Assembly: GCA_035316325.1 (NCBI GenBank)
Contig: DATHJB010000011.1
Coordinates: 1 to 64,000, forward strand
Reading direction: 5' to 3'
Source: Acidimicrobiales bacterium
GTDB lineage: Bacteria > Actinomycetota > Acidimicrobiia > Acidimicrobiales > VFJN01
DNA length: 64,000 bases
Under the pieces are notes generated by a model that made no database searches, was not told where the DNA came from, and was given only the letters and a program-made list of their open reading frames with translations. This document shows positions 24,591 through 32,806 of this stretch, one piece after another; position 1 is the stretch's first letter, and each line of letters opens with the position of its first letter. The translations under genes were made by a program, and so were the position numbers.

Positions 24591-24989
24591 CTAGCAGGCG
24601 CCGCCGGTGACGTCGACGGAGTCGTCCTCGGCGATGGAGAGGCAGGCGATCTCGTCGTCGACGCGGACCTCGACCTTGCCGTCGTCGTCCTGACCGTCGC
24701 CGTCGGCATCGGTGAGGCCCTGGACGTCGGGCTCGAAGGGCTCCGGTAGGTCGTCGATCGTCTCCTGGATCACCGCGACGTCACGCCGGTGCTCGCCCTC
24801 GCCCAGCTCGTCGACCACCAGCAACGCCCGCAGCACCTCGGTCAGCGACCGGGCGGCGGCGCTGTCGAGGATCTCCGCGGCGCTGTCGTCCGGGTCGTCG
24901 CCATCGTCGTCGCCACAGGCCGACGGACCACCCACCAGCAGGGCCAGCAGCGCGGGCGCCGCCAACCGCACCACCATCCCCCGCCTCAC
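24591..24989 (-). CDS. Small acidic lipoprotein
   Basis: 132 residues from GTG 24989, which overlaps the stop of the stress-protein gene (GTGA); ATG 24977 is an alternative. Signal sequence VRRGMVVRLAAPALLALLVGG ends in a lipobox-like GPSAC. The mature part starts with an Asp-rich stretch (GDDDGDDPDDSA), then a helix around SLTEVLRALLVVDEL, and a C-terminal acidic segment ending in a Cys (GGAC) that could pair with Cys in DEIACLSI. Function unknown. Confidence 0.7.
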   Translation of the reverse strand: MRRGMVVRLAAPALLALLVGGPSACGDDDGDDPDDSAAEILDSAAARSLTEVLRALLVVDELGEGEHRRDVAVIQETIDDLPEPFEPDVQGLTDADGDGQDDDGKVEVRVDDEIACLSIAEDDSVDVTGGAC

Positions 24990-25432
24990 GGCACCACCAG
25001 CACCGGGCGGGTCGACTGTCGGGTCAGCCGTTGCGACACCGACCCGTCGAGCAGCCGCTGCAGGAAGCCCTTGTCGTTGGAGCCGACCACCACCAGGTCG
25101 GCGTTCTCGTCTTCGGCAGCCTTGACGATCGCCTCCACCGTCTCGCCGAACACCACCTCGATGTCGGCGTCGTGCGGCGCCTGCGCGGCCGCCACCGCGG
25201 TGGCGTTCGCCTCTTCCTCGGCGATGGCGGCGTCCATCGCGTCGCCGTCGTCCGGGCCGTAGGGCCAGGTGAAGGCGGCTCCGAAGGGGACGGGAGCCAT
25301 CCACGGAACCGGGGACCGGGCCACGTTGACCGCGGTGATCGACACGTCGTCACCACGGAAGAAGCCGTCCACGAAGCTGGCGGCGCGCCGCGAGGCGGCA
25401 CTCTCGTCGACTGCCACGAGTATGCGTTTCAC
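24986..25432 (-). CDS. Universal stress protein family
   Basis: 148 residues from GTG 25432. UspA fold: KRILVAVDESAASRRAASF at the start, and the nucleotide-binding end VVVGSNDKGFLQRLLDGSVSQRL followed by RPVLVVP, which matches the G-x2-G-x9-G(S) ATP-binding pattern. A Trp/Pro-rich insertion (VPWMAPVPFGAAFTWPYG) lies in the middle. Likely an ATP-binding stress regulator. Coupled to the following lipoprotein gene. Confidence 0.85.
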   Translation of the reverse strand: MKRILVAVDESAASRRAASFVDGFFRGDDVSITAVNVARSPVPWMAPVPFGAAFTWPYGPDDGDAMDAAIAEEEANATAVAAAQAPHDADIEVVFGETVEAIVKAAEDENADLVVVGSNDKGFLQRLLDGSVSQRLTRQSTRPVLVVP

Positions 25433-25470
25433 CCGCGTCGCGTACCCGCTCGCTCCCACAGCAACCAGCG

Positions 25471-26550
25471 TTAGCGCAACGACGGCAGCTGCGCCACCAG
25501 AGACTGCAGGAGCAGGGTTTCGTTGGGGTAGCGGGCCAGCGCCAGGGCGGCGTCGTCGATGCGGGACAGAGCCGCGACGATGCGTTCCGGGTCCCGCCCC
25601 GGGGCGTCCACCACCAGAGCGTCGCGGTAGGTGGCCGCCAGCGTCGCCAGCCCGAAGCGCAGCTCGGCCGACCGGAAGCGCCGCACCTCCCGCTTGTGCC
25701 GGGCCTCCAGGTCCTTCTTGGCACCACCCCGCAGGCCGTAGCGCTCGATCTCCTCGTTCAGCGCCTCGACCTCGACCGCCTGCCGGTCGTGCAGCGGCCC
25801 CAGCGCCTCGTCGATCATCGTCGCCAGCTCGGCGACCACCGTGTACGCCTGGTGACCGGTGCCGTCGAGGCGGGACGGCAGCTCGCACCAGGCCTTGTGC
25901 CGCAGCGACAGGCGGTCGTCGGTGGCCAGCGTGCGGGCCCGCTCCAGGTCGCCGGCCGCCGCCGACGCCGCCGAGGCCGCCACCTCCGGGTCGACACCCT
26001 CGGCCACCAGCCTGGCCACGATCACTTCGGCCGCCAGCGGGTGCAGCACGATCCGGACGCAACGGCTGGCGATCGTCACCAGCTCCGGCTCGACCTCCGT
26101 GGCCAGCAGCACGAACACCGTGGACGGCGACGGCTCCTCGACCACCTTCAGCAGCCCGCCGGCCGCCTCCTCCTCCATCGACTCACAACCGACGCCGACC
26201 ACCACCTTCCGATTGCCCTCGACCGGCGACAGGGTGGCGTGGTGGGCCAGGCTCTCGGCGTCGATCCGTCGGAACGTCATGCCCTCGGGGACGACGACCC
26301 GCAGGTCGGGGTGGTGCTCGGCCAGGGCGAGGCGGACGTGGCGCTCGGCGTCGGCGCCCGTCGACCCGACCGAGAGCAGCCGGGCGGCGAAGGCCCGGGC
26401 CAGCGCCCGCTTGCCCGACCCCGAGGGGCCCAGCAGCAGGTAGGCGTGCACCGGGTGCTCGACCGCGGCCTCCAGCTGGCGGACCGCGTCGTCCTGGCCG
26501 ACCACGTCGCCCCACACGTCCAGGCCTTGCACGCCCTCTACGACCGTCAC
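25471..26550 (-). CDS. holB: DNA polymerase III delta' subunit-like clamp-loader ATPase
   Basis: 359 residues from GTG 26550, with GAGGAG six bases upstream and two bases after the tmk stop. AAA+ motifs: GQDDAVRQLEAAVEHPVHAYLLLGPSGSGKRALARAFAA (Walker A near residue 40; quoted pieces short), then KVVVGVGCESMEEEAAGGLLKVVEEP (Walker B/sensor-like variant) and LLATEVEPELVTIASRC with the SRC arginine-finger motif. The C-terminal collar domain follows. It loads the sliding clamp with tau and delta. The tmk-holB order is the common bacterial arrangement. Confidence 0.9.
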   Translation of the reverse strand: MTVVEGVQGLDVWGDVVGQDDAVRQLEAAVEHPVHAYLLLGPSGSGKRALARAFAARLLSVGSTGADAERHVRLALAEHHPDLRVVVPEGMTFRRIDAESLAHHATLSPVEGNRKVVVGVGCESMEEEAAGGLLKVVEEPSPSTVFVLLATEVEPELVTIASRCVRIVLHPLAAEVIVARLVAEGVDPEVAASAASAAAGDLERARTLATDDRLSLRHKAWCELPSRLDGTGHQAYTVVAELATMIDEALGPLHDRQAVEVEALNEEIERYGLRGGAKKDLEARHKREVRRFRSAELRFGLATLAATYRDALVVDAPGRDPERIVAALSRIDDAALALARYPNETLLLQSLVAQLPSLR

Positions 26551-26552
26551 GG

Positions 26553-27161
26553 TCAACTCCTCAGATCGGGGCAGCGCTCCGCGACCGCGGCCCACACGAG
26601 CTTCTCGACATCGTCGGGCCCCAGCGTGCCATCCACGAGCACCCACGAGTCGGGGTGTTCCCGCGCCAGTTGCCGGAACCCGTCGTGGACGCGGCAGTGG
26701 AAGTCGGCGCCGGCGGCCTCCAACCGGTCCGGGCGACCGGTGAGCCGCGACGCCGCCAGCTCCACGGGCACGTCGAGCAGCACGGTCACGTCGGGCCAGA
26801 GGCCGCCGGTGGCCCACTCGGACAGCCGGCGCACCTCGTCGAGCGGCAGCCCCCGGCCGAAGCCCTGGTAGGCGAGCGACGAGCCGGCGTAGCGGTCGGT
26901 CACCACGTGGCGTCCCGACGCCAGGGCCGGATCCACCACCTCGGCGACGTGCTGGGCCCGGTCGGCGGCCATGAGCAGGGCCTCGGCCCGGTCGTCCAGC
27001 TGGGTGACGGGGTCGAGGAGCACCCCCCGCAGCTGGGCGCCGACCGCGGTGCCACCGGGCTCCCGGGTGAGCACGGCGTCCAACCGGGCCGCCAGCCGGG
27101 ACGACTGCGTCGACTTCCCGCTCGCCTCCCCGCCCTCGAACGCCAGGAACCGCCCTCTCAC
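26553..27161 (-). CDS. tmk: Thymidylate kinase
   Basis: 202 residues from GTG 27161, overlapping the MFS stop (GTGA). P-loop AFEGGEASGKSTQ at residues ~7-18, the DR(Y/E) region TREPGG, VVTDRYAGSSLAYQG and the LID-side SRLTGRPDRLE. It phosphorylates dTMP to dTDP for DNA synthesis. Transcribed as part of a minus-strand run after topA and the MFS gene, directly before holB. Confidence 0.93.
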   Translation of the reverse strand: MRGRFLAFEGGEASGKSTQSSRLAARLDAVLTREPGGTAVGAQLRGVLLDPVTQLDDRAEALLMAADRAQHVAEVVDPALASGRHVVTDRYAGSSLAYQGFGRGLPLDEVRRLSEWATGGLWPDVTVLLDVPVELAASRLTGRPDRLEAAGADFHCRVHDGFRQLAREHPDSWVLVDGTLGPDDVEKLVWAAVAERCPDLRS

Positions 27162-28816
27162 AGGTTGCTCGCCCTCGTGGACTCGGTCTCGGTCGCCTCG
27201 GTCGCCTCGGTCGCCTCGGTCCCCTCGGTCGGCCCCGACGCCTCCGACGCCCCTGGCGCTGCCGGCGGCTCCGAAGCCGAAGCCGAGCCCCCCGAGCTCC
27301 CGGCCGAGGTGGGAGGCGGGACGGTGCCGGCGAGGGCCCCGCGCAGCGCACGGGCCTCCCACAGGGAGCGGGCGGACAGGACGGCGGCGCCCAGCATGAT
27401 GATCCCGGCGAACCACAGGGTCAGCCGCACACCGGGGACGCCGATGTCGATGCCCAGCAGGTGGACCTGCTGGTCGTCGCCGGCGATGCGGTCGGACACG
27501 CCGTCGAACACGTCGACCAGGAACGGCCCGACCGCCATCGACAGCAGCACCGCCAGCCGCACGATGATGTAGGTCCCGGCGAAGACCCGGCCCCGCAGCT
27601 CGTCGTCGACGTTCTCCTGGAGCAGCGTGTAGCCCACCACGTAGGACGACCCGGCGAACACGCCCATGACCGCGACCGACAGCGCGGCGAGCCCCAGCGT
27701 CCACGTCGACACGCCCACCAGCAGGGCGATCCCCGCCCCGAACACGGAGATCACGAACGCGCGCTCGAGGTGGAGCTTCCGCTGCCGGGCCGACACCCCG
27801 ATGATCCCGGCCCCGACTCCCACACCCAGCGCGGCCACGAAGACGCCGTAGCCGCCCTGCCCGGCGTTCAGCACGTCCTTGGCGAACGTCTGCCCCAGCG
27901 GCACCAGCATCCCGCCGCCGATCAGCCCCACCGCCAGGCCCACGTTCACGGCCCGCACCACGGGAGTGATGAAGGCGTAGTGCCACCCCTCCTTGATGTC
28001 GGTGAAGACCGCGCCCAGGTCGATCGTCGCCTCGTCGTGGGGACGCACCCGCACCTGGTCCTTCGGCACCGCCATCCGGGCGATCACCAGCGCCGCGAGC
28101 AGGTAGAACCCCACCTGGACGTAGAAGGCGACGGCTTCCTGGGAGGTCTTGAGGTAGTCGAGGAAGCTGACGTCGCCCAGCCACTCGGCCACCTTCGCCA
28201 GCAGGGCGAACAGGATCGACGCGGCCGGGAACGTCCCGTAGGCGGCCACCAGGCCCAGCGAGTTGGCCGACGCCAGGCGGTCGGCGGGCACCAGGTTGGG
28301 CACCGTGGCGTCCTTGGCCGGCTGGAACATCATCGCCGCCATCTCCAGCACGAAGGAGGCGAACACCAGGCCGAGCACCGAGTCGACCCACGGCAGCGTC
28401 GCCACCACACCCGCCCGCACCAGCATGGTGACGACCATCACCTGCTTGCGGTCGAGCCGGTCGATCAGCGCACCCACCGGCGCCGAGAAGAACAGCCCCG
28501 GCACGATGCGCGCCGCCATGACCAGGCCGATCGACGTGCCCGTCTGCCCCGACGCCAGCCCCAGCCGGCTGGCGAGGGCGAGGATGGCGAAGAACCCGAG
28601 CCAGTCGCCGGTCGACGCCGCCACCTGGGCGCCCCACAGCCGGAAGAAGGCGGGCGACCCGAAGACGCGGGAGCGGAAGTCGGCCTTCTCGTCGACCGGG
28701 GCCGCGCCGGGCGCCCGACTGCTGGACCGCAGCGCCCGCAGCTTCGCGACCAGGGCAGACGGGTCTTCGACCGTGTGCTCCTGGGCGTGCTCCGCCGTGG
28801 GGTCCGGGTTCTCCAT
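27158..28816 (-). CDS. MFS transporter, probable drug or solute efflux
   Basis: 552 residues with twelve hydrophobic helices starting around residue 60 after a charged cytoplasmic N-terminus. MFS motif A-like GALIDRLDRKQVMV follows TM2, and a second-half copy DDELRGRVFAGTYII is typical of the MFS_3/enterobactin exporter-like group. The C-terminal tail is low complexity with Thr-Glu-Ala repeats, which explains the tandem GTCGCCTCG units at ~27190-27220. Substrate unknown. Followed by tmk with a four-base overlap; preceded by an unusual nest of inverted repeats. Confidence 0.85.
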   Translation of the reverse strand: MENPDPTAEHAQEHTVEDPSALVAKLRALRSSSRAPGAAPVDEKADFRSRVFGSPAFFRLWGAQVAASTGDWLGFFAILALASRLGLASGQTGTSIGLVMAARIVPGLFFSAPVGALIDRLDRKQVMVVTMLVRAGVVATLPWVDSVLGLVFASFVLEMAAMMFQPAKDATVPNLVPADRLASANSLGLVAAYGTFPAASILFALLAKVAEWLGDVSFLDYLKTSQEAVAFYVQVGFYLLAALVIARMAVPKDQVRVRPHDEATIDLGAVFTDIKEGWHYAFITPVVRAVNVGLAVGLIGGGMLVPLGQTFAKDVLNAGQGGYGVFVAALGVGVGAGIIGVSARQRKLHLERAFVISVFGAGIALLVGVSTWTLGLAALSVAVMGVFAGSSYVVGYTLLQENVDDELRGRVFAGTYIIVRLAVLLSMAVGPFLVDVFDGVSDRIAGDDQQVHLLGIDIGVPGVRLTLWFAGIIMLGAAVLSARSLWEARALRGALAGTVPPPTSAGSSGGSASASEPPAAPGASEASGPTEGTEATEATEATETESTRASNL

Positions 28817-28890
28817 CAGCTCACGAACCTAGAGGCTTCCCGACCACCCGCGGTGATCCCCGCCGACCTGCACCTACCCCATGACGACCC

Positions 28891-28985
28891 GAGTCATCCG
28901 TGGTCGCCCGACAAGACCTGAGTCGTCTGTGGTCGGTCTCCGACCACAGACGACTCGTCCTCGCCGGACCGACCACAGGAGACTC
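28891..28985. repeat. Nested inverted-repeat cluster between topA and the MFS gene
   Basis: Four copies of a 16-base unit with consensus GAGTCNTCYGTGGTCG lie in 95 bases: 28891-28906 (+), 28920-28935 (+), 28941-28956 (-) and 28970-28985 (-). The central pair forms a perfect 17 bp stem (28920-28936 with 28940-28956) with a three-base loop; the outer pair can pair around it. The cluster fills most of the 173-base gap between the topA stop and the MFS start. It may terminate topA, regulate the MFS/tmk/holB run, or both. Confidence 0.8.
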
Positions 28986-28989
28986 GGGT

Positions 28990-31719
28990 TCAGCCGGACG
29001 ACTTCTTGGCCGCCGACTTCTTGGCGGCCGACTTCTTCGCCACCGTCTTCTTCGCGGCCTTCTTCGTCCCCGCGGCCTTCTTGGCGGCGGTCTTCTTCGC
29101 AGCGGCTTTCTTGGCGGGACGGCGCCGACCGGTGGACGGGCCGGCGTCGCGGCGGGCCTGCAGCAGCTCGGCCGCCCGCTCGTCGGTCAGCTCCTCGACC
29201 TTGTCGCCGTCACGCTCGCGGAGCGACGCGTTGGTCTCGCCGTCGGTCACGTAGGGGCCGTAGCGGCCGCTCTTGATGACCATCGGCTTGTCGCTCACCG
29301 GGTCGTTGCCCAGCTCCCGCAGCGGCGGCGCGGCCGCGGCCCGCCCCCGGCGCTTCGGCTCGGCGAACAGCCGCAGGGCGTCGTCGAGCGAGACCGTGAA
29401 CAGCTCGTCCTCGGAGCCCAGCGACCGGCTGTCGCTGCCCTTGCGCAGGTAGGGCCCGAACCGCCCGTTGAGCGCCTCGATGGGCTCTCCGGTCTCGGGG
29501 TCGCTGCCCACCGCCCGCGGCAGCGTCAGCAGCTGCAGGGCCTCGTCGACCGTGACCGACGTGGGCGTCATCGTCTTGAACAGCGACGCCATCTTCGGCT
29601 TCTGGCCCTCGGGCAGGGTGTCGGCGTCGCCGAGCTGCACGTAGGGGCCGTAGCGCCCGGACTTCACGTACACCGGCAGGCCATCGGGCGCCTGGCCGAT
29701 GGGCGTGTCGCCCTTGGGGGCCGCCAGCAGCTCCAGCGCCTTGTCGATGTTGAGCTCGTCGGGCGCCAGGTCCTCGGGCACCGACGCCGTGTCCTCGCCC
29801 CGCTTGACGTAGGGCCCGTAGCGCCCGTTGCGGACGACGATCTCGTTGCCCTCCGGGTCCTTGCCCAGGGGGATGGCGTTGACCAGGGCCGGGTCGGCGT
29901 TCTCCTTGGCCAGCTCGATCAGCTTGGTGAGGCCCACCGAGGCCGGCTCCTCGCCGAACCAGAAGGCCCGCAGGAACGGCGACCGCTCCCGTGACCCGAC
30001 CGCGATCTGGTCGAGCTCGTCCTCCATCTGGGCGGTGAACGAGTAGGCGACCTCGGCCGAGAAGTGGCCTTCCAGCAGGTTGATCACCGCGAACGCGGTC
30101 CACGACGGCACCAGCGCCTGGCCCTTGCGCCACACGTAGCCGCGGTCCTGGATCGTCTGCATGATCGAGGCGTAGGTCGACGGCCGGCCGATGCCCAGCT
30201 CCTCCAGGCGTCGCACCAGCGAGGCCTCGGTGTAGCGGGCAGGCGGCTGGGTGGTGTGGTCGTTGGGCTCGACACCCGGCTCCGGCAGCACGTCGGCGAC
30301 GGCGACGGTCGGCAGCACGCGCTCCCGGTCGTCGAGGTCGGCCTCGGGGTCGTCGGAGCCCTCCACGTAGACCCGCAGGTAGCCCGGGAACGTGATGGTC
30401 CGGCCCGACGCGCCCCACTCGGTGACGAGGGTGCCGGCGCCGTCGATGCTGTTGGCGAGCGTCTCGACCAGCGTGGTGGCCTGCAGCGGCGTGACCGACA
30501 CCGGCGCCTCGATGCGCACCGACACCGACATGCCCCGGGCGTCGGCCATCTGGGAGGCCAGCGTCCGCTTCCAGATCAGCTCGTAGAGCCGCAGGTCGGC
30601 GCCCCGCAGCTCGCCGTTGAGCTGGTCGGGGGTCCGCCAGCGGTCGCCGGCGGGGCGGACGGCCTCGTGCGCCTCCTGGGCGTTCTTGACCTTCTTGCGA
30701 TACGTCCTCGGGGCGTCGGGGAGGAAGCTCTCCCCGTACAGCTCGCCCACCTGCCGCCGGGCCGCCACGATCGCCTCGTCCGACAGCGTGGTCGAGTCGG
30801 TCCGCATGTAGGTGATGTAGCCCCGCTCGTAGAGCCCCTGGGCGGTGCGCATCACCTCGCGGGCGGTCATCGACAGCTTGCGCCCGCCCTCCTGCTGCAG
30901 CGTGGAGGTGATGAACGGCGGCTTGGGCGACGAGCGGTAGGGCTTCTCGTCGACGGAGGCGACCGTGAACGTGGCCGGCCGGGCCGCGACCACCAGGGCC
31001 TGCGCCGACCCCTCGTCGAGGGCGACGGCGTCGGCGCGCTGGAGGCGGCCTCCGGAGTCGAAGTCCTTGCCGGTGGCGACCCGCGACTGGCCGAGTCGCA
31101 CCAGGTTGGCGGTGAACGACGGGTCGGTCGGGAACTGCGCCTGCACGCTCCAGTAGCCGGCGGCGACGAACGCCATGCGCTCGCGCTCGCGCTCCACCAC
31201 CAGGCGCACCGCCGGGCTCTGCACCCGGCCGGCGGACAGTCCCGTCGACACCTTGCGCCACAGCACCTCGGAGACCGGGTAGCCGAACAGCCGGTCGACG
31301 ATCCGCCGGGCTTCCTGGGCCTCGACCAATCCCTGGTCGATGTCCCGTGACTCCTGGACGGCCTGCTCGATGGCCTGGCGCGTGATCTCGTGGAAGACCA
31401 TGCGCCGCATCGGCACCCGGGGCTTGAGCACCTCGGTGAGGTGCCACGCGATGGCCTCTCCTTCGCGGTCCTCGTCGGTTGCGAGATAGAGCTCGTCGGC
31501 GTCCTTGAGCGCGGCTCGCAACTTCTTGACGACGTCCTTCTTGCCCGGAGGGACGACGTAGCTGGGACGGAAGTCGTCGTCGATGTCGACGGCGAGGCCC
31601 TTGGGGTCGAGGTCGCGGATGGCGCCGATGGACGCCTCGACCACGAAATCGTCGCCGAGGAAGCGCCCGATGGTGCGGGCCTTCGCCGGGGACTCAACGA
31701 TCACTAACGACGTGGGCAT
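28990..31719 (-). CDS. topA: DNA topoisomerase I
   Basis: 909 residues from ATG 31719. Toprim start SLVIVESPAKARTIGRFLG and LATDEDREGEAIAWHL (acidic DxDxxE cluster); catalytic tyrosine in GYITYMRTDSTTLSDEA (residue ~320). C-terminal region has four related repeats around GRYGPYV/GRFGPYL (~residues 630, 680, 755 and 830) instead of zinc fingers, then a Lys/Ala-rich tail of ~40 residues, as in actinobacterial enzymes where it aids DNA binding. It relaxes negative supercoils. A TTGACA-like -35 is visible at 31753-31758 on the minus strand, but the -10 is weak. Confidence 0.97.
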   Translation of the reverse strand: MPTSLVIVESPAKARTIGRFLGDDFVVEASIGAIRDLDPKGLAVDIDDDFRPSYVVPPGKKDVVKKLRAALKDADELYLATDEDREGEAIAWHLTEVLKPRVPMRRMVFHEITRQAIEQAVQESRDIDQGLVEAQEARRIVDRLFGYPVSEVLWRKVSTGLSAGRVQSPAVRLVVERERERMAFVAAGYWSVQAQFPTDPSFTANLVRLGQSRVATGKDFDSGGRLQRADAVALDEGSAQALVVAARPATFTVASVDEKPYRSSPKPPFITSTLQQEGGRKLSMTAREVMRTAQGLYERGYITYMRTDSTTLSDEAIVAARRQVGELYGESFLPDAPRTYRKKVKNAQEAHEAVRPAGDRWRTPDQLNGELRGADLRLYELIWKRTLASQMADARGMSVSVRIEAPVSVTPLQATTLVETLANSIDGAGTLVTEWGASGRTITFPGYLRVYVEGSDDPEADLDDRERVLPTVAVADVLPEPGVEPNDHTTQPPARYTEASLVRRLEELGIGRPSTYASIMQTIQDRGYVWRKGQALVPSWTAFAVINLLEGHFSAEVAYSFTAQMEDELDQIAVGSRERSPFLRAFWFGEEPASVGLTKLIELAKENADPALVNAIPLGKDPEGNEIVVRNGRYGPYVKRGEDTASVPEDLAPDELNIDKALELLAAPKGDTPIGQAPDGLPVYVKSGRYGPYVQLGDADTLPEGQKPKMASLFKTMTPTSVTVDEALQLLTLPRAVGSDPETGEPIEALNGRFGPYLRKGSDSRSLGSEDELFTVSLDDALRLFAEPKRRGRAAAAPPLRELGNDPVSDKPMVIKSGRYGPYVTDGETNASLRERDGDKVEELTDERAAELLQARRDAGPSTGRRRPAKKAAAKKTAAKKAAGTKKAAKKTVAKKSAAKKSAAKKSSG

Positions 31720-31818
31720 CGGCGGAACAGTTGATGGGCATCTGCCGACCGGTGTCAAACACCTAGGCTTGTTTTGTTTCCCAGGAGATCCCCGACCGGG
31801 TCGGAATGGGGGTCGAGT

Positions 31819-31862
31819 GGGGGCTTCCCCGATGCCGCCCGGGGCAGGGTCGCCGTAGCTTG
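31819..31862 (+). promoter_or_regulatory. Shared promoter-like motif, copy 1 (upstream of the first IniB-like gene)
   Basis: GGGGGCTTCCCCGATG (31819-31834) and CGTAGCTTG (31854-31862), 19 bases apart. The same two boxes recur in front of both other IniB-like genes and nowhere else that I saw in the window. The second box ends 45 bases before the GTG start. The arrangement suits a promoter recognised by an alternative sigma factor, or an activator site plus -10. Confidence 0.6.
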
Positions 31863-31907
31863 AAGCCAGTCCCCGGCGGGGGACGACGAGAGTCGTTGGA
31901 GGCCGAC

Positions 31908-32549
31908 GTGGGCAAGCCCTTGCTCGATGTGCTGCGAGATGTGGTGTTGGACCCGGCTGAACAGGCCGCGTTCACGCACGACCCCTCGTCCTACCTGGAG
32001 CAGTACGGCTACGGGGATGTCGCGCCCGACGACCTGTCGGAGGCGTTCGGCCTGGTGGCCGACACCATGCCTCCCGACGTCGCCCAGGCGGTGGCCGCCA
32101 CGGCACCGGCTTCGAGCGTCCCCCCGTCGCCGGTCGACGACCTGGACGACGACGTCGAGGGCGGCGCCTTCGGCGACGTGACCCAGGACTTCGACGCGGT
32201 CGCCGACCCGGTCGACGCCCTGGACGCCGACCTCGACGACGACGGCGACTTCGGCACCGGTGAGGTGTCGGTGCTCGACGTCGACGACGACGCCGCGTTC
32301 GGCGAGGGCTTCGAGACCGAGTCCCTCGGCACCCCCGAGTCGCCCGACGGGCCCGACGGCTTCGGCTCCCCCTCCTTCGAGGAGGCCGACTTCGGGAACG
32401 CCACGTTCACCCCCGAGGCATCCGAAGGCCCCGACGACCTGGGCGACTACGACGACGGCGTCGACGACGTGGACGGCTTCGACGCCGACGACCCCGGCGA
32501 CCTCCCCGACGACCCCGGCGAATTCCTCGACGACATCGGCTCGTTCTGA
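31908..32549 (+). CDS. IniB-like acidic protein, short paralog
   Basis: 213 residues from GTG 31908, preceded by GGAGG. The N-terminal ~55 residues (LLDVLRDVVLDPAEQAAFTHDPSSYLEQYG...DDLSEAF) follow the pattern of an IniB N-terminal domain: a short helix, F-x-x-(D/N)P, a Gly-centred turn, then helices. The rest is extremely acidic (Asp/Glu with Gly, Pro, Phe) and has no Lys or Arg after Arg10. No signal peptide or membrane segment. It lacks the Asn/Asp/Gly repeat region found in the next two paralogs. A perfect hairpin follows. Confidence 0.7.
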   Translation: MGKPLLDVLRDVVLDPAEQAAFTHDPSSYLEQYGYGDVAPDDLSEAFGLVADTMPPDVAQAVAATAPASSVPPSPVDDLDDDVEGGAFGDVTQDFDAVADPVDALDADLDDDGDFGTGEVSVLDVDDDAAFGEGFETESLGTPESPDGPDGFGSPSFEEADFGNATFTPEASEGPDDLGDYDDGVDDVDGFDADDPGDLPDDPGEFLDDIGSF

Positions 32550-32572
32550 TCCCACCGCCAGGTGAGCACCGC

Positions 32573-32595
32573 AGCCCGGGGCCCAGCCCCGGGCT
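32573..32595 (+). terminator. Hairpin after the first IniB-like gene
   Basis: AGCCCGGGGC (32573-32582) and GCCCCGGGCT (32586-32595) form a perfect 10 bp stem with a three-base loop, 23 bases after the stop codon. TGTTGC follows rather than a T-tract. Likely terminator or attenuator, since the next paralog has its own promoter-like motif. The remaining intergenic sequence (32596-32713) contains a CG-alternating stretch and no gene. Confidence 0.65.
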
Positions 32596-32713
32596 GTTGC
32601 GCGCCCGCCGCGCGCGCGACCGCGTACTGACGCCGTAAGGACTACTGTTCCCCCTGGCTAGGCGGGTCCCCCAGGCGGTGTGCACTTCCCCTACGGGGCC
32701 ACTGAAACGTGAC

Positions 32714-32756
32714 GGGGCGATCCCCGATGGCGGCTTCCGGGACCTGTCGTAGCTTG
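32714..32756 (+). promoter_or_regulatory. Shared promoter-like motif, copy 2 (upstream of the second IniB-like gene)
   Basis: GGGGCGATCCCCGATG (32714-32729) and CGTAGCTTG (32748-32756), separated by 18 bases; the first box contains the inverted repeat GGGG-CGAT-CCCC. It ends 50 bases before the ATG at 32807. Identical first box to copy 3 and near-identical to copy 1. Confidence 0.65.
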
Positions 32757-32806
32757 CCCCATAGGTCATCCGACGGGCGGGTGACAGGAACCAGGAGCTG
32801 CGGAAG

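Noticed and set aside
27185-27225. Tandem GTCGCCTCG repeat
   Set aside because: It is the in-frame Thr-Glu-Ala tail of the MFS transporter.
28994-29115. Repeated CTTCTTGGCGGC-like sequence suggesting a repeat array or CRISPR
   Set aside because: It is the Lys/Ala-rich C-terminal tail of topoisomerase I. Repeats are uneven and without spacers; no CRISPR array was found in the window.
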